Assembly (NCBI GenBank): GCA_038087015.1
Contig: JASBNA010000021.1
Location: 124,001 to 188,000, forward strand
Source of the DNA: Cerrena zonata
Taxonomy: Eukaryota; Basidiomycota; Agaricomycetes; Polyporales; Cerrenaceae
Length of the DNA stretch: 64,000 bases
Reading direction: 5' to 3'
In this document: positions 20,944-32,722 of the stretch, in pieces
Position numbering within the stretch: the first letter of the stretch is position 1
Layout: the number at the start of each line of letters is the position of its first letter
The notes under the pieces: generated by a model
Seen by the model: the letters and a program-made list of their open reading frames with translations, nothing else
What the model was told of the DNA's origin: nothing
The model's database searches: none
Made by a program: the position numbers and the translations under genes

Positions 20944-21872
20944 GATGAAGGATCGGCAGGGAGGGTAGGTCACAGACAAGGATTCATTATCCCAGCCGGG
21001 GGTCTTTATAGGGGTATGAGCGATATCCCGCACCCGGAAAAGTTTATCGAAAAAGGTCAAAATCCTGATGGCAACGAACGTTGGACACGGTCGTGGTTGT
21101 TTGAACAATCCTCCATGTGAGCAAACTTGGCAAGCAGGCGATCTGGTCTCAGTATTTGAGCACTTGATGAGAGCAACCGCATGGATGCAAAGAGTCCAGA
21201 GTAGCAGCTTCAGCAAGACAGAGATTTCCTCTAGTAGAGCGCCTCTCAAGGTAGAGCGCAGAAGAGAACCGTAAACGGCTGTTAGAGCATGGTGGCTATG
21301 AACCTATGAACATATCACTATTGGCTATGGTGAGGACCATAGGTTTGTACCTGTCTTGTGCGTTCAAGAAATATGGAGTTGTGATGCCAGATCAGGTGTT
21401 TGCGGTTATCACAGGATTTTGGGACAACCGCCTTGTGGTGGCCACTTGCAACCAACGTTCGTTTTCCCACCATTCCCCTGAATTGTCGATCTTAATGGAA
21501 ATTTAATGAACCGATAGAGGGTGAAGCAGTTCCGTGAAAAAATGGACTTCGGTATATGCAGTAGCCTCTGCAAGGTAACCTCCGGCAGTAGGAGTGGTTG
21601 GGAGTGATAATATTACATACCCTACCATGCCTCATGCCTCAGGCATCATGCCCCAATCCTGCTTACTTCAACGGAGGCCATGGGTAATCTACGGACACTA
21701 GACTCAACTGAGATGACCTCTGCTATAGAGTGGTGAGCCCTTAGACCTTCTTGTTGATGGTCTCAACTGGCAAAAAAAGCTTACATAAGTCCAAGCCCGA
21801 GCTGCCCGAGTTACTGGGGTCCAGCGCCTATTGGCCGTAGACGATCATTGAGAGAGAACTAGAATATAACGC

Positions 21873-22430
21873 CCGTGGTCACCACGGTCATACGCAGCCC
21901 AAACGCAGCCTACAGCAAGCTGACACTTGCTGAAACTAATTGATAGAGGGCCTTCGGCCCTCTGGAAATAAATTATTTATTCTCAGTAGGATACGATGTG
22001 CCCTTGTATGCTACATCTGTACTAATTAAATTATATACTTTTCAAAGTCTGTGCAATTTTAATGAATATAATATTTTGACAGATTGGCTCATAATGTACG
22101 CTCGGGCCAAAAATATTGGTTCCATCGCTCTCCCTTTGCCCGTGCTTGTTGAGAGGTTGAATTTTATACTATAACCAAGTTTATTGGGTTAATATACTAC
22201 TTATTTTTGTCCTGTAATTTCGCTTTAAAAAAATCATCAACATAGTAGAATACACTTGAAATTTCACAGTTATGGTAGATAAGTATGGAGTTTCAAATCT
22301 CCCCCCTTGTTACTACAGTGACATCTCTACTGTCTAAGTTTGTGCTGTATTTTACTTTATTTTGCAACTTACTTAAGAGCGCCCGTCTGCATCACCACCC
22401 GCCCTCCGGGCCGCGCTTCGCGCAAGAGAG
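21873..22430. other. AT-rich island with GC-rich hairpins, possible mtDNA or mobile insert
   Basis: Perfect small palindromes punctuate AT-rich sequence: ccgtggtcaccacgg at 21873-21887, agagggccttcggccctct at 21945-21963, and the neighbouring gccctccgggc and gcgcttcgcgc near 22402-22422. The intervening 21965-22380 is clearly AT-richer than the rest of the window and lacks open frames. GC-rich hairpins in AT-rich DNA are typical of fungal mitochondrial genomes, so a nuclear mitochondrial insert is one possibility. A remnant of a non-coding mobile element is another. Confidence 0.35.
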
Positions 22431-22503
22431 CCACTCCTACCAAATAGGGTGATGACCTAATAACTTTAGTGACATAATCACCCGCTTGCCTTTTTCGGTA
22501 TGT

Positions 22504-22549
22504 GTCTTTGCTTTAGATGTATAGATGTCTTTGCTTTAGATGTATAGAT
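22504..22549. repeat. Tandem repeat, 23-bp unit, two perfect copies
   Basis: The unit gtctttgctttagatgtata plus gat occurs back to back at 22504-22526 and 22527-22549. Confidence 0.85.
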
Positions 22550-23460
22550 GTTGCTTGAAGTTCAAACGACGATGTTCAAGAAGGCTTGAACATTGGCGTT
22601 ACCTCACTATTACTATTCTAATGCATATACTGGGGTACTACAAAGGAATCAATACTTACAGGTTGAGTTCATCTTCATCTTCACAGTTCAGACAGTCACA
22701 TCGATGTCGTACCTACTACCGGCACGGTTTCTGGCACTAGATGATAGCTTTGACTCGGAGAAGATCGCAGTAAAGTTCGGTTCTGTTGATTGGAATATCG
22801 CAAACTAATAAGCTCTATGATACTACAGATAGACCCCGTTATACTTTTACATTAATTGGAGGTAACTCTACAGGAGTTCGGAGGAACAACTCGAAATTTG
22901 CGACCCGACTCTGGTAGGGGGATTTTGTTCATTTGTGTTTGACCTCTCACTCTCAGGAAACCCCCGACATGCATACATTTGACATCTTTCGATTGAGTCT
23001 CCAACCGAACGAGATGCGAACCTCTTTTCGCTCAAGTGTATGTATGAACTTAGAAGGTTTTACTCAATGTCGAACTGGCCGCCTAGATAAGCTGTGTCTT
23101 ATAGCCGATCCCAGCTGGATGAGTTCTGAGAACCAAAGCAACTTCGGTCAATCCGAATTGACTACAGTGCCAATAGTCAACTACGTGTGGTGTAGTTTGC
23201 AGATCTACTGTCCCCCGTATGAATGCCCGGGTCGATATCTATCCGGAAACTAGGTACAAGGATGTCTCGCCATTTTCGGGCTACCTAGTAAGTGTGTCTG
23301 TCAACTTGTTGTTGCTTACCGTCACATATGAAATACATAGGTACACAGATTGCCGCCATCTTTGATGAGGCTCTGACATATAGCAGTCAAGTACGGATCC
23401 ATACATCTCTTGGTGTTCTCGGAAGACCTCGCATTCTTAGAACAAGCGATATTCCCATAA

Positions 23461-23745
23461 CTATACTCTCCAGGAGCTGAACAACTACATGTTCGCGACT
23501 CCGGTCGAGGAGTTGTTGTTCTCGTTCTAATCGGATGGCAACTTGTAACTCAAGAGGCCCACGAAATGGATCGTTGGGCGGACTGTTGGGCACAACGCGA
23601 TGCCCAGGACCAGAACTTAGCTTGGAGATGTATGAGACTTGGTGAACTCTATTGCTACAAATTTTATTATCCCTTTGGTTATTTCCCACCGCGACGATGG
23701 AATGAGTATGTAGACGATCCTTATATTCAGGTATTTAATATTTAA
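23461..23745 (+). other. Unassigned open frame with one hydrophobic stretch
   Basis: 94 sense codons are open between stops at 23458 and 23743. The frame reads a hydrophobic stretch (GVVVLVLIGW) followed by a Trp/Tyr/Cys-rich tail (CWAQRDAQDQNLAWRCM, FYYPFGYFPPRRWNEYVDD). The only Met is internal (about 23563), so if real it would be an exon of a spliced gene whose other exons I cannot see. Family not recognised. Confidence 0.2.
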
Positions 23746-24823
23746 TCCTCAGCCGACGATATGGAACTTCGACTGTTCAACATCATGACAGATCTTCGCA
23801 AGGGAATATTTATAGAGGTTCTATTAAAACCACTTTCATGTCGACACATGATACTGCTACTTGTGCTACTAGTACTATGGTGTGGGACGTAGTTGAGTCC
23901 CTGATGCATATTCGGCTGGTTACTGCAGGGTTCGATATCATGCCAACAACTTGAACATTGCTAACACGACAGATGGTTCGGACGACCAGGAACCCATCTA
24001 AGAAGTAGGATACCTGCTTCCAGGGATCTGCTCGCGTTGCATTTGGAAGCTCGGTGACCGTAACATACCATACGCCAGCTTGGTGCCCGTGTTGCTAAAT
24101 TGGTGGGATGTGATGCTGTGCACAGGTTGCCGCGGCGGCAGCGGCAATACATGTGCGCGCTCTTGGCTATAGTCTTGAATGTAGATCTGAAAACATACAC
24201 AACTAGCTCGAGAACTAGGAATATTAATACTAGTAATATCTCACTAGGACGGTCTCGAATGACTGGCTGCAAATGTTCAGGGTTAGCATCCGTTTCAAGT
24301 GGGTTCGGAAACAAGCTTTAGGAGCGGAACGTGGTAAGGAATTGAATTTGATGGCTCTCATGATCTTTCGCTTACCTCTGTCGCTTTTCATGCCACTACA
24401 ATGCAAACTTTCGGAGGACCTCTCGGAATACGTTTCGTTTACGTGACCTATTATAGCATCTAGAACGGCTCACCGGCGGTACAAGTCGGCTAACCTCTGT
24501 ATAGGGGAGCTAGACGGTTTGTCGCCGAATGTGAGGAGAATAAACTTGATTGATCTCATCTGATGGCCGCGCTGAGTGCATCGTTCAATCATCGCCTTGA
24601 TTTGTCCTGTCGTGCAACTAGACCGAATCAGGTAGTGGAGATGCAAGGCAATATGATCTTGGGAGCAAAACTATACCTCCGTCACAGGTTCCGTGTTGTC
24701 TCGGGGTTACACGCCAACGACCACCCGTCAACCTAACATTGGTTGCGTGCCCACTTTTACTTTGGTACCTGCACCTCCCACAAAGGTCTTTATCTTCTTA
24801 CCCTCTTAGCTTGAGGTGGCAAG

Positions 24824-27800
24824 ATGCGGGCTCATCTCTGGCCCTGCTTGCCCCTTTTATTTTTCGCTTCGTCAGGGTGGTCCCAGTCGACGATTCCACC
24901 TGTCATACCACTGGGCATTCGTTCACCATATTTCAATATCTGGGCCAATAGTGCAAATGCTGGTCATACTTGGCCGAACTTTTGGACAACAAGTGTATGT
25001 CGTTCTTCAATCTTGAGTCGTAATCTGTTCATGACGGTTTTGTAGATCTTGGGATGGCAGGGTCTGATCAGAGTAGACAATCAAGTATATCAATGGCTAG
25101 GACAATCAGGCCTAAACCCGCCTGTTGCAAACCTTTCAAACACGCAGCTCACTCCAACTCAAACGATCGTTACCATGCAAGCAGGACCCATGGATTTGAT
25201 CGTGACTTTCCTTTCACCTATCGAAGTGGGTCTACAACGATTTGTTCCTATTGTATTTCCAATTGACATAATGTTATACGAAGCCTTCCGATCCTGTTAG
25301 GCAGTCAATACCATTCTCATACGTCTCTCTTGATATCAACGCTAGGGACGGGCTATCGCACAACGTTCAGGTGTATTCCGATATTAGCGCAGGTAACGTC
25401 ATTTTTCTAGACTTGGTCGTAACATTCAAGCTAATATTTGCTTGAAAGAATGGGTTACCCCAAATACCGATGATATTGTCACGTATAGCTCGAACCCTAC
25501 AGGGAGCTCATTTTATCACCAAATCCAACTACAGTCCAACCAGTCACTTACGGAGACGGGCAATAGAGCAAGGGACTTGACCGCAATCATTGCTATGCAG
25601 ACGGTAAAGTCAACCGACACATCTCCTCTAAACAAAAAGACTCATTAAAACGAATTGATAGAATCCCAACCTATCACATAGGATAGCTAATGACACTGAG
25701 TGCCGTTCGCAGTTTGCGAGTGATGGCCGTGTGGACGGAACACCGCCGTCGAATGCAGTAAAAATGGGAAAGTCAGTTTTTTGTTCGTTGAGCCTAGTCT
25801 GACTGTATTGATTATCGCATCTGTCTTTTCAGCCCTTTCCCGGTCTTTTCACTCGCTCAAGACTTGGGAAACATCACACAAACATCTTCGCCTGTTGTTT
25901 GGGCAATTGGTGGAATCCGGAACCCAGCGATTGCATACACCACGCCCTCAGGAAAGGGACAACAACGCAGCCCTTACTATGTTACGTCCTACTCTGACAT
26001 GTCCGCAGTGGTATGATCGATCCCGTTGGCTTTGTTGGAGTAGATGGTGACCTCTTTATTTAGGTTGATGCTGTTGTACTGGACTTCTCAGATGCCAAAA
26101 GTCGAGCGAATACGCTTGATACCCAGATTCTGGGATCCGCAAGCAACATCTCGTCAACATACAGCAACTTGGTTTCGTTAGCAGCTCGACAAGCGATGGG
26201 GGGAACAGAGTTAACTATTGGCATGGGGTCTGACGGGAAGTGGAATACATCGGATGTGAAGATGTTCATGAAAGATGTTGGGATCAGTCAGTAAGTACAT
26301 GATGACATTGGTCGATCCCTTGTTTATATCTAACATCTCCATTCTCAGACGAGTGAACCCCGTCGAACAGATCTACGCCGCATTCCCGTTCTTTTTATAC
26401 ATCAATCCTGACTATGCTGGTCAACTCCTTGCACCACTCCTCGAACTCCAAGATTCTCCTCAGTACAACCAACCTTATGCTGCTCGAGACCTTGGTAAGC
26501 GAAAGTACTTATATATCAAGGGTGACCATGTGTCATAACATTTTGCGTTCATAACAGGACCGAACTATCCTTCTGGAACGGGTGACTTCGCATTTCATTC
26601 CCAAGGATATGAATGTCAGTACCTACTCTTTACTGGTCTGAGTCTGAATCTCGACTAATCTTTACATAGACTCCGGCGACATGCTGATCATGGCACTGGC
26701 CCATGCGCGTTATTCCGGAGACGGCACGCTAATCAACCAACACGTATGTATCGCAACAGAATTCTTCCTTTATTTCTTGGTACTCATGCATTGTCTCAGT
26801 ACACCTTGTTAAAGAGTTGGGCCGATTACCTTGTTAGTTACAATGTAACACCACCCGATGCGTAAGTAAGCGTCACATTCCATTTCCTAACGTCTCAACT
26901 CAAGTGGTCCTATAGAATCACTATTGACCAGGTGAAGCAAAGCAATACGACGAACTTGGCAATCAAGGGCATCATCGCTATCAAGGCTATGTCTGAGATT
27001 AGCAAAGCACTCCAACAAAGCAGCGACGCTACTCGATATGCAGTACGTTGTATCATACTCTTTCTTAATGTACTATCCCTGATTACGGTGACAGAACCTG
27101 GCATCTGCTTTTGCGGACACTTGGAACGTTGTCGCATCGGGCGGAGACCATCTGACGTCTAGCTATGGCTCAGGATCCACGAGCTCTAGCTCCAGTTCTT
27201 GGGCATTGATGTATAACTTGTATGCAGATCGCCTCCTTCAAACGGGCGTTGTAAGCGATCAGGTGTGTATTTTAGTAGCTTCACCAATAGGAGCGTTCTG
27301 ACAGTACTGTCAGATATATTCGTCACAAACACAGTGGTACAAAACCCAACTGGCTTCGGCGAGTACGTCCCTCAAAGCATTAAGTTTAATCATACCGGGG
27401 GGCTGATCACGTTTACTCAGATAATCAGTTCGGTCTTCCTCTCGATTCGGGAACCAATGCAAACCTTGTGAATGCTGGTATGTAACCATACATATCACCC
27501 TCGCAACGCGTACCTGGTCACTGACATATCCATCAGGATGGACGCTATTTACAGCAGCGACGGCCACCGACAATGCCGTTCGAGATAGTCTCATTGCATC
27601 TGTCTGGTCACATGCGCTGGCAGATAAGAATCCTCTTTCCCTAACTTATAAAGTCAATTCCACCGACTCCCTCCCAACACCTGGTATATCCAGGTGAGTA
27701 AAAAAGTATATGGAGATCATTCTCATTAACTAACATCGATATGAAGTCCCGGAGCTGGCGCCATATTCGCCCCATTGGCTCTCAGGTAAGATCAAGTTAC

Positions 27801-28498
27801 CTATTTATATGTATATGGCAACGAGAGTCTCATATTATCTCAGCCTCACTGCGAAGGATATCAAAGTCAATCCAACCTCTGCGGGAGCAAATGGGACAAC
27901 GTCAGGGGGAACCAGTATAGTTGGCCCTGTTGTTGGCGCTGTTGTCGGCGGACTTGTCCTCGTTGTGGTGGTTGCCCTTGGAGTGCTTTTATGGAGAAGA
28001 CGTAAACGCCGACAGCAAGCTGCCTATTACGACAAGAACTATCATGTGGAAGCCCAACCCTTTGGGACGTCTGGGAACGTCGTGTCGTACACTGATCTCA
28101 CACTGACTGGTCTTCCGCTACGCTCCGACCCAGAGGGAATTACCCTCATACAAAGCAGTGCCCCCCAAAATACGACTGTCTACAATCCTACTCTTAATCC
28201 GCAGGATCAGTCCCACCCGCCTGGGTTGTCATCTAAGGCGAGGGAGGCAATGATGGGTGCACGTTTCACGACCAATCCCAATCCGTCTGGATCAGTCCCA
28301 TCAGCACCAAGCACGTCAGCTTACAGCAGTTCGGGTCCAGGGTCTAGCAGAGACGCACCTACAGAGGTGGGGTCGCCTGACACCAATTTGTCTCAATCTG
28401 ATGTCCAGGGTCTGCGGATGGAGGTGGAGAACTTGAGGAGGGTGATGCAAGAAATTCAAGCTGATAGAGTCGAAGCCCCGCCCAGCTACGCTGATTGA
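24824..28498 (+). CDS. GtaA-type glutaminase-like protein 2, membrane-anchored, PPSY tail
   Basis: Eighteen exons (24824-24994, 25046-25225, 25284-25392, 25449-25603, 25662-25771, 25833-26010, 26064-26290, 26349-26494, 26558-26614, 26670-26743, 26800-26861, 26916-27042, 27095-27262, 27335-27362, 27421-27477, 27537-27693, 27747-27785, 27844-28498) sum to 2700 nt, 899 residues. At least eight exons have the same length as in gene 1. A signal peptide (LWPCLPLLFFASSGWSQ) is followed by the GtaA-like ectodomain (GWQGLIRVDNQVYQWLG, FLSPIE, VNPVEQIYAAFPFFLYI). A Ser-rich insert (SGSTSSSSSWALM) is specific to this copy. The single helix is at about 707-732 (VVGGLVLVVVVALGVLLW), then RRRKRR. The cytosolic tail of about 165 residues ends in VQGLRMEVENLRRVMQEIQ and EAPPSYAD. 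PEX5 starts 520 bp downstream on the same strand. Confidence 0.9.
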
Positions 28499-29018
28499 GT
28501 CAGTATCACGCTCAGTAACGTCTTTGTCCCATTTACTCGTATTTTTTTCTTCTGCGCTCCGGACGCTTGGGCTGCTGTAATATATTAGCATTCTCATATT
28601 AACATTTTCTTCTTCATTGTATTACTGAGCTTTCCGTATACCAAATGTACATCCCTCCTTACTAACGTGGACACTTCACATCCGACATTACCTCAGATCC
28701 ATAACTCAAGTATCTGCTGTTAGTTCACTATTGTCTGCTTAGTTTGATAATTCTTGGGCTCTACTTATTTATCTTTGATGGCGCCGTTTCCATGTCATTC
28801 GAATATGACAGACCTGAGCAAGTTGGGATAGTTTTGTATTTTCCATGTGATTATATCATCTAGGAGACATTCCATATTTGGATAGTAGTATGGCAATGTC
28901 CGGGGCCGGTCTAGTTCCGCCACAATCGCCCACTGAGCCAAGAATGATTCGAGTGTTTTCTCCGTTCACTTACTAACCACCCTCTTCTCTCGTCTTGCTA
29001 CGAACGTTTCATATAGCT
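28499..29018 (+). other. Intergenic between glutaminase-like gene 2 and PEX5
   Basis: 3' flank of one gene and promoter of the next. No open frame or repeat of note. Confidence 0.4.
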
Positions 29019-31489
29019 ATGTCACTGCAAGGACTTATCTCTGGCTCGGAATGTGCTGTTCCATTCAACCCGTTATCACAGGTTCTGAAGCATACAGATG
29101 GTGACCGTAGTTTGCAACAGGTAACCGGTATTTCTCGCTTGATCAATTATGTTCGAAGGTCTGATTTTCTATGACGAATAGGATCGAGTTGCGGGTCCCT
29201 CTTCTTCTCGAGTGAGTACCGCTTGGTTTAGGATAATTCATCCACTCATTCGGTGTATAGCAATTACAACATCTGCCTGGGACTTCTGCTGCACCGGGGT
29301 CGGAGAGAGATCTTGCTCTTGCACGGCAATTCTTCGACCCCCAAGCTCAAGGGTCTAGCACAATGGTACCATTCGCAGCTCCCCATCAGCCATTGCCAGA
29401 ACTCGGCGCTGTCATGAATAACTCTGGTCCCGGAGCGCTCGACCTAAATGCATCATGGGCGAACTCGCAACATAAAGCCTTCTTGCAAAGTCAAAACCCC
29501 GCAGGACAGCTACGCCCGACAGCCATGAACTCTGGATGGGCACAGGAGTTTGGTACGACGTCCGCTGCTGAACCGTCGATTCAGTCATCTGTTGTACAAC
29601 GTCCTGAATGTATGGTGTCTAAATCGTTGAATGTGAACTTCTCGACCTAAATTTGCTCATATACTGTAACAGTGAACCAGAGCTCGTATATGGCTTCGCG
29701 GATGTACGGCGGTATGCCGTTTAACATGACTAGCAACATGTACTCGCTTCCACCACCGAGTCAATCTCTAGAACTCTCGAAGGGAAAGGGAAAGGCTCGA
29801 GATATTGACTTTGCTGCGGCGTTTGCCCAAGTAGACCAGTCACTTTCTGCGGTGGAGCAAACAACGGCTAGTGAACAAGAAGCCTCTAGGTTTGCTGAGT
29901 TTGATGACACTGCTGATCTTTCCGAAGCTATGCAAAGGGCTTCGGTGCAAGAGGCAGATGGAGTGCCCTTAGGTTCTGATTTCAAGACGTACGTTTCAAT
30001 TTTTTGCATTCATCTATCCCAAACTAACAATCCGTAGGGTATGGGATCACCTCCAAAATTCTGATATGCCTCCACCAGCGGAAGACCTAGCTAAATGGGA
30101 AGCAGAGTACAATCAGCTCATGTCCGCCCAGAGGGATGAGGATTATGACTATGGGGCTTCGATGCAGGCCGCATGGGAAAATGGCTTAGGACAGTACGAC
30201 GAGTTTGATTCACAGCCTAAGTTTGACACCGACGGTATTCCGCTATTGGGAGATTACAAGTTTGGTGAGTAAGTCGAGTTTATACTCTTTCGGTTGGCTT
30301 AATCTCAATGCGCAGACACCGACAACAAGTACCTTGATCCCTCGAGTTCTACTACGTCGCCCTTAAATGATGCCAAAACATTATTAGACCAAGGTGGCTC
30401 GTTAACAGAGATCGCATTATTACTAGAAGCGGCGATTCAAAAAGGCGAGCTCGGTAATGGTGGATATGAGGCTTGGATTCTTCTCGGGGAAGTTCGTAGT
30501 ATGGATGAGCGAGAGGAAGCTGGTATGAGTGCCTTGGCAGAAGGAGTGAAACGAGCGGAGGCAGCAGGAGCTGCTGGTGAGGGAATGCTGGTGACTAAAT
30601 TGACTTCTCTTTGACTACTTGCGAATACTCACATCATTTTATCAGTCCTTGGCAATCTCCTACACGAACGAGAACTATGAGCGGGGTGCACACACTATGC
30701 TCCTCCGTTGGCTTGCCGCTCGTTACCCCTCTTTCAAAATTCCAGAGGAGACTTGGCAATCATTGACAGAGTCATCATGGCATTCGCAAGAGCAAGTCAC
30801 CGAGGCTTTCCTCAGGCTTGCTCGAGAACAACATCAGCAGGGGACCATTGATCCAGATGTCCAGGCAGGGTTAGGTGTTTTGTCGTATGCCAGCGGACAG
30901 TATGATCGTGCCAAAGACTGTTTTGAAGCTGCTCTTAGCGTTCGTCCTGATGTAAGTTTAGATTACCTCCGCAACAAAAACATCCCCACTAAACCATCCC
31001 CGCTAAACCATCAATCCTGTGCCCTCCTCTGCAGGATTTCGTCTTATGGAATCGTTTGGGTTCAGCCCTGTCAAACGGCAACCATCCCGAAGATGCTCTA
31101 GGCGCTTACAGGGAAGCATTGCAACGTCGGCCGACCTACACTCGTGCTATTTATAATGTGGGGGTCGCTTGTACGTTCTGGCCTCACTTCATACAATTAC
31201 ATCTCACCAACGCATCACTCTCCAGGCCTCAATATTGGTGCCCATAGAGAAGCTGCTGAGCATTTCCTGAGTGCGTTGAGCATGCAGAATTCCTCCGCCG
31301 GAGCAAAGAGTGAACAACTCTGGATTACTCTTCGAAGAACATTCCAGACTATGGTGAGTAGTCTGTTTTATTAACATGTGTAGATATCTTATTCGTTATA
31401 TTGCTATATAGAATCGGACCGACCTCGTTGAGAAGGCACAATCAGGGGCGAACCTTGATATCTTCCGGGCAGAGGGATTTGACTTTTAA
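29019..31489 (+). CDS. PEX5: Peroxisomal PTS1 receptor Pex5
   Basis: Cytosolic shuttling receptor that binds C-terminal SKL-type signals and docks at the peroxisome. Ten exons (29019-29120, 29182-29211, 29261-29609, 29673-29988, 30038-30264, 30316-30590, 30646-30951, 31035-31170, 31226-31353, 31412-31489) sum to 1947 nt, 648 residues. The N-terminus MSLQGLISGSECAVPFNPL carries the conserved Cys (residue 12) that is monoubiquitinated for recycling. WxxxF-type Pex14/Pex13 motifs include WAQEF at about 137-141, and further Trp motifs follow (TVWDHLQ, AAWENGLGQY). The C-terminal half is TPR repeats, for example GVLSYASGQYDRAKDCFEAA, LWNRLGSALSNGNHPEDALG and AIYNVGVACLNIGAHREAAE. The length is typical and the reading frame is intact. 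Confidence 0.96.
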
Positions 31490-32722
31490 ACCTATGTATC
31501 ATAACGGTATGCTTTACTTGTATTTTAAAATCTATTTTTGCGCTATTATTATCAGTTGTGTACCACGATTGTGAACATCCGAAGAACTGGCGAAAGGAAC
31601 ATCAAGGATGGCGACATGTTGGCGTGTTTACAGTCGCTCAAAAATAGGCAGCGGTCCAGGCCACGATGCTACATAGCAATCACAAGTACATTTACCGTCA
31701 CACCCGTGAGCAGCTTTCATCGAACTGGATCCAGCTGACTGGAAAGTCCCCCATATCATTTCTTAACGTCATCCCGTGCCATCAGTGACTGACGGTTGTC
31801 ACAAGATATTGACGTTGTCAAACACCGGTGGTGCGGTGTTTGAAAAAGCAGAAGTTGGGAAAGCTGAGTATCGTTCGAGTATCCGATCGGAGCGAATATT
31901 GCAAGTTCATTAACGTATATAGAATCGAGGGTGCAGATCGTACAGATTCCTACTATCCGATTTGGAATTGGTGTTAGAGCATACTTGTATTTGCCAAGAG
32001 GCAAGAGGTTAATCAACTCATTTCGTTTCTCTATCAGATTCACTTTCTAAGACATGGACCTTGAGTTCCAAACACCTACAAGTCGCATATTTCACTTCGC
32101 CAAATTATGGTTGAATCTAGGACTGGGTTGAGTACTAGTCTATAGGAAGTTGGCAATACCGTGATCATCAGCGACACAGCCAATCATACGCAAGTCTTAC
32201 TAACCTTCATTATCACCGCAGAAACACACCGCCATCACTCCACAACTCACGTAACGCAATATCGACTATATCACCCTCACAATGCAAGCAACTCCCTTTC
32301 TATTTCTCTACTCTATGACGCGCTGAGAAGCCTACGCTATTAATGAGTTGCGTCTATTCTGCTGCATCGTCCTTGTCGACGGCCAGTTATCATCAGGTAG
32401 GTTCGCGTTCGTTGTATAGTTTCCAGACCTTGGGTTCTAACTTTCCCTACAAACAGCGACGCGTCGTTCTGTACGATAGCAATTTGCAACCCGATGGCCG
32501 CCGACGTTGACTTGTGTGGGTCGCATGTTCTCATTCACTTAGCTGATGCTCTCTACATATACCGACAACGGAGAATGTGTACCCATTGTAGCACATGACG
32601 AGGTGAGTAAGCTAAGTACTTCGTCTAGGCTAGATGATGCGAGTTATGGTTTTACAACGGGCAGAAGAGTATATAAATTCAAGTAAGTATCTGGTGTACG
32701 AAGTACGAACACGACCACTGCC
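31490..32722. other. Intergenic, PEX5 3' flank and P450 promoter
   Basis: 1.2 kb with only short open frames (for example minus 31756-32043), none recognisable. No repeat noticed. Confidence 0.4.

Larger units (their letters stand above)
20944..24823. other. Gene-poor stretch of 3.9 kb
   Basis: No convincing gene. It holds an AT-rich island with GC-rich hairpins (21873-22430), a 23-bp tandem repeat (22504) and one unexplained open frame (23461-23745), all listed separately. 24300-24800 is the upstream region of the second glutaminase-like gene. Confidence 0.5.

Noticed and set aside
27274..27362. Possible frame problem around exon 14 of glutaminase-like gene 2
   Set aside because: A 28-nt exon (27335-27362) with good splice sites keeps the frame, and the total divides exactly by three.
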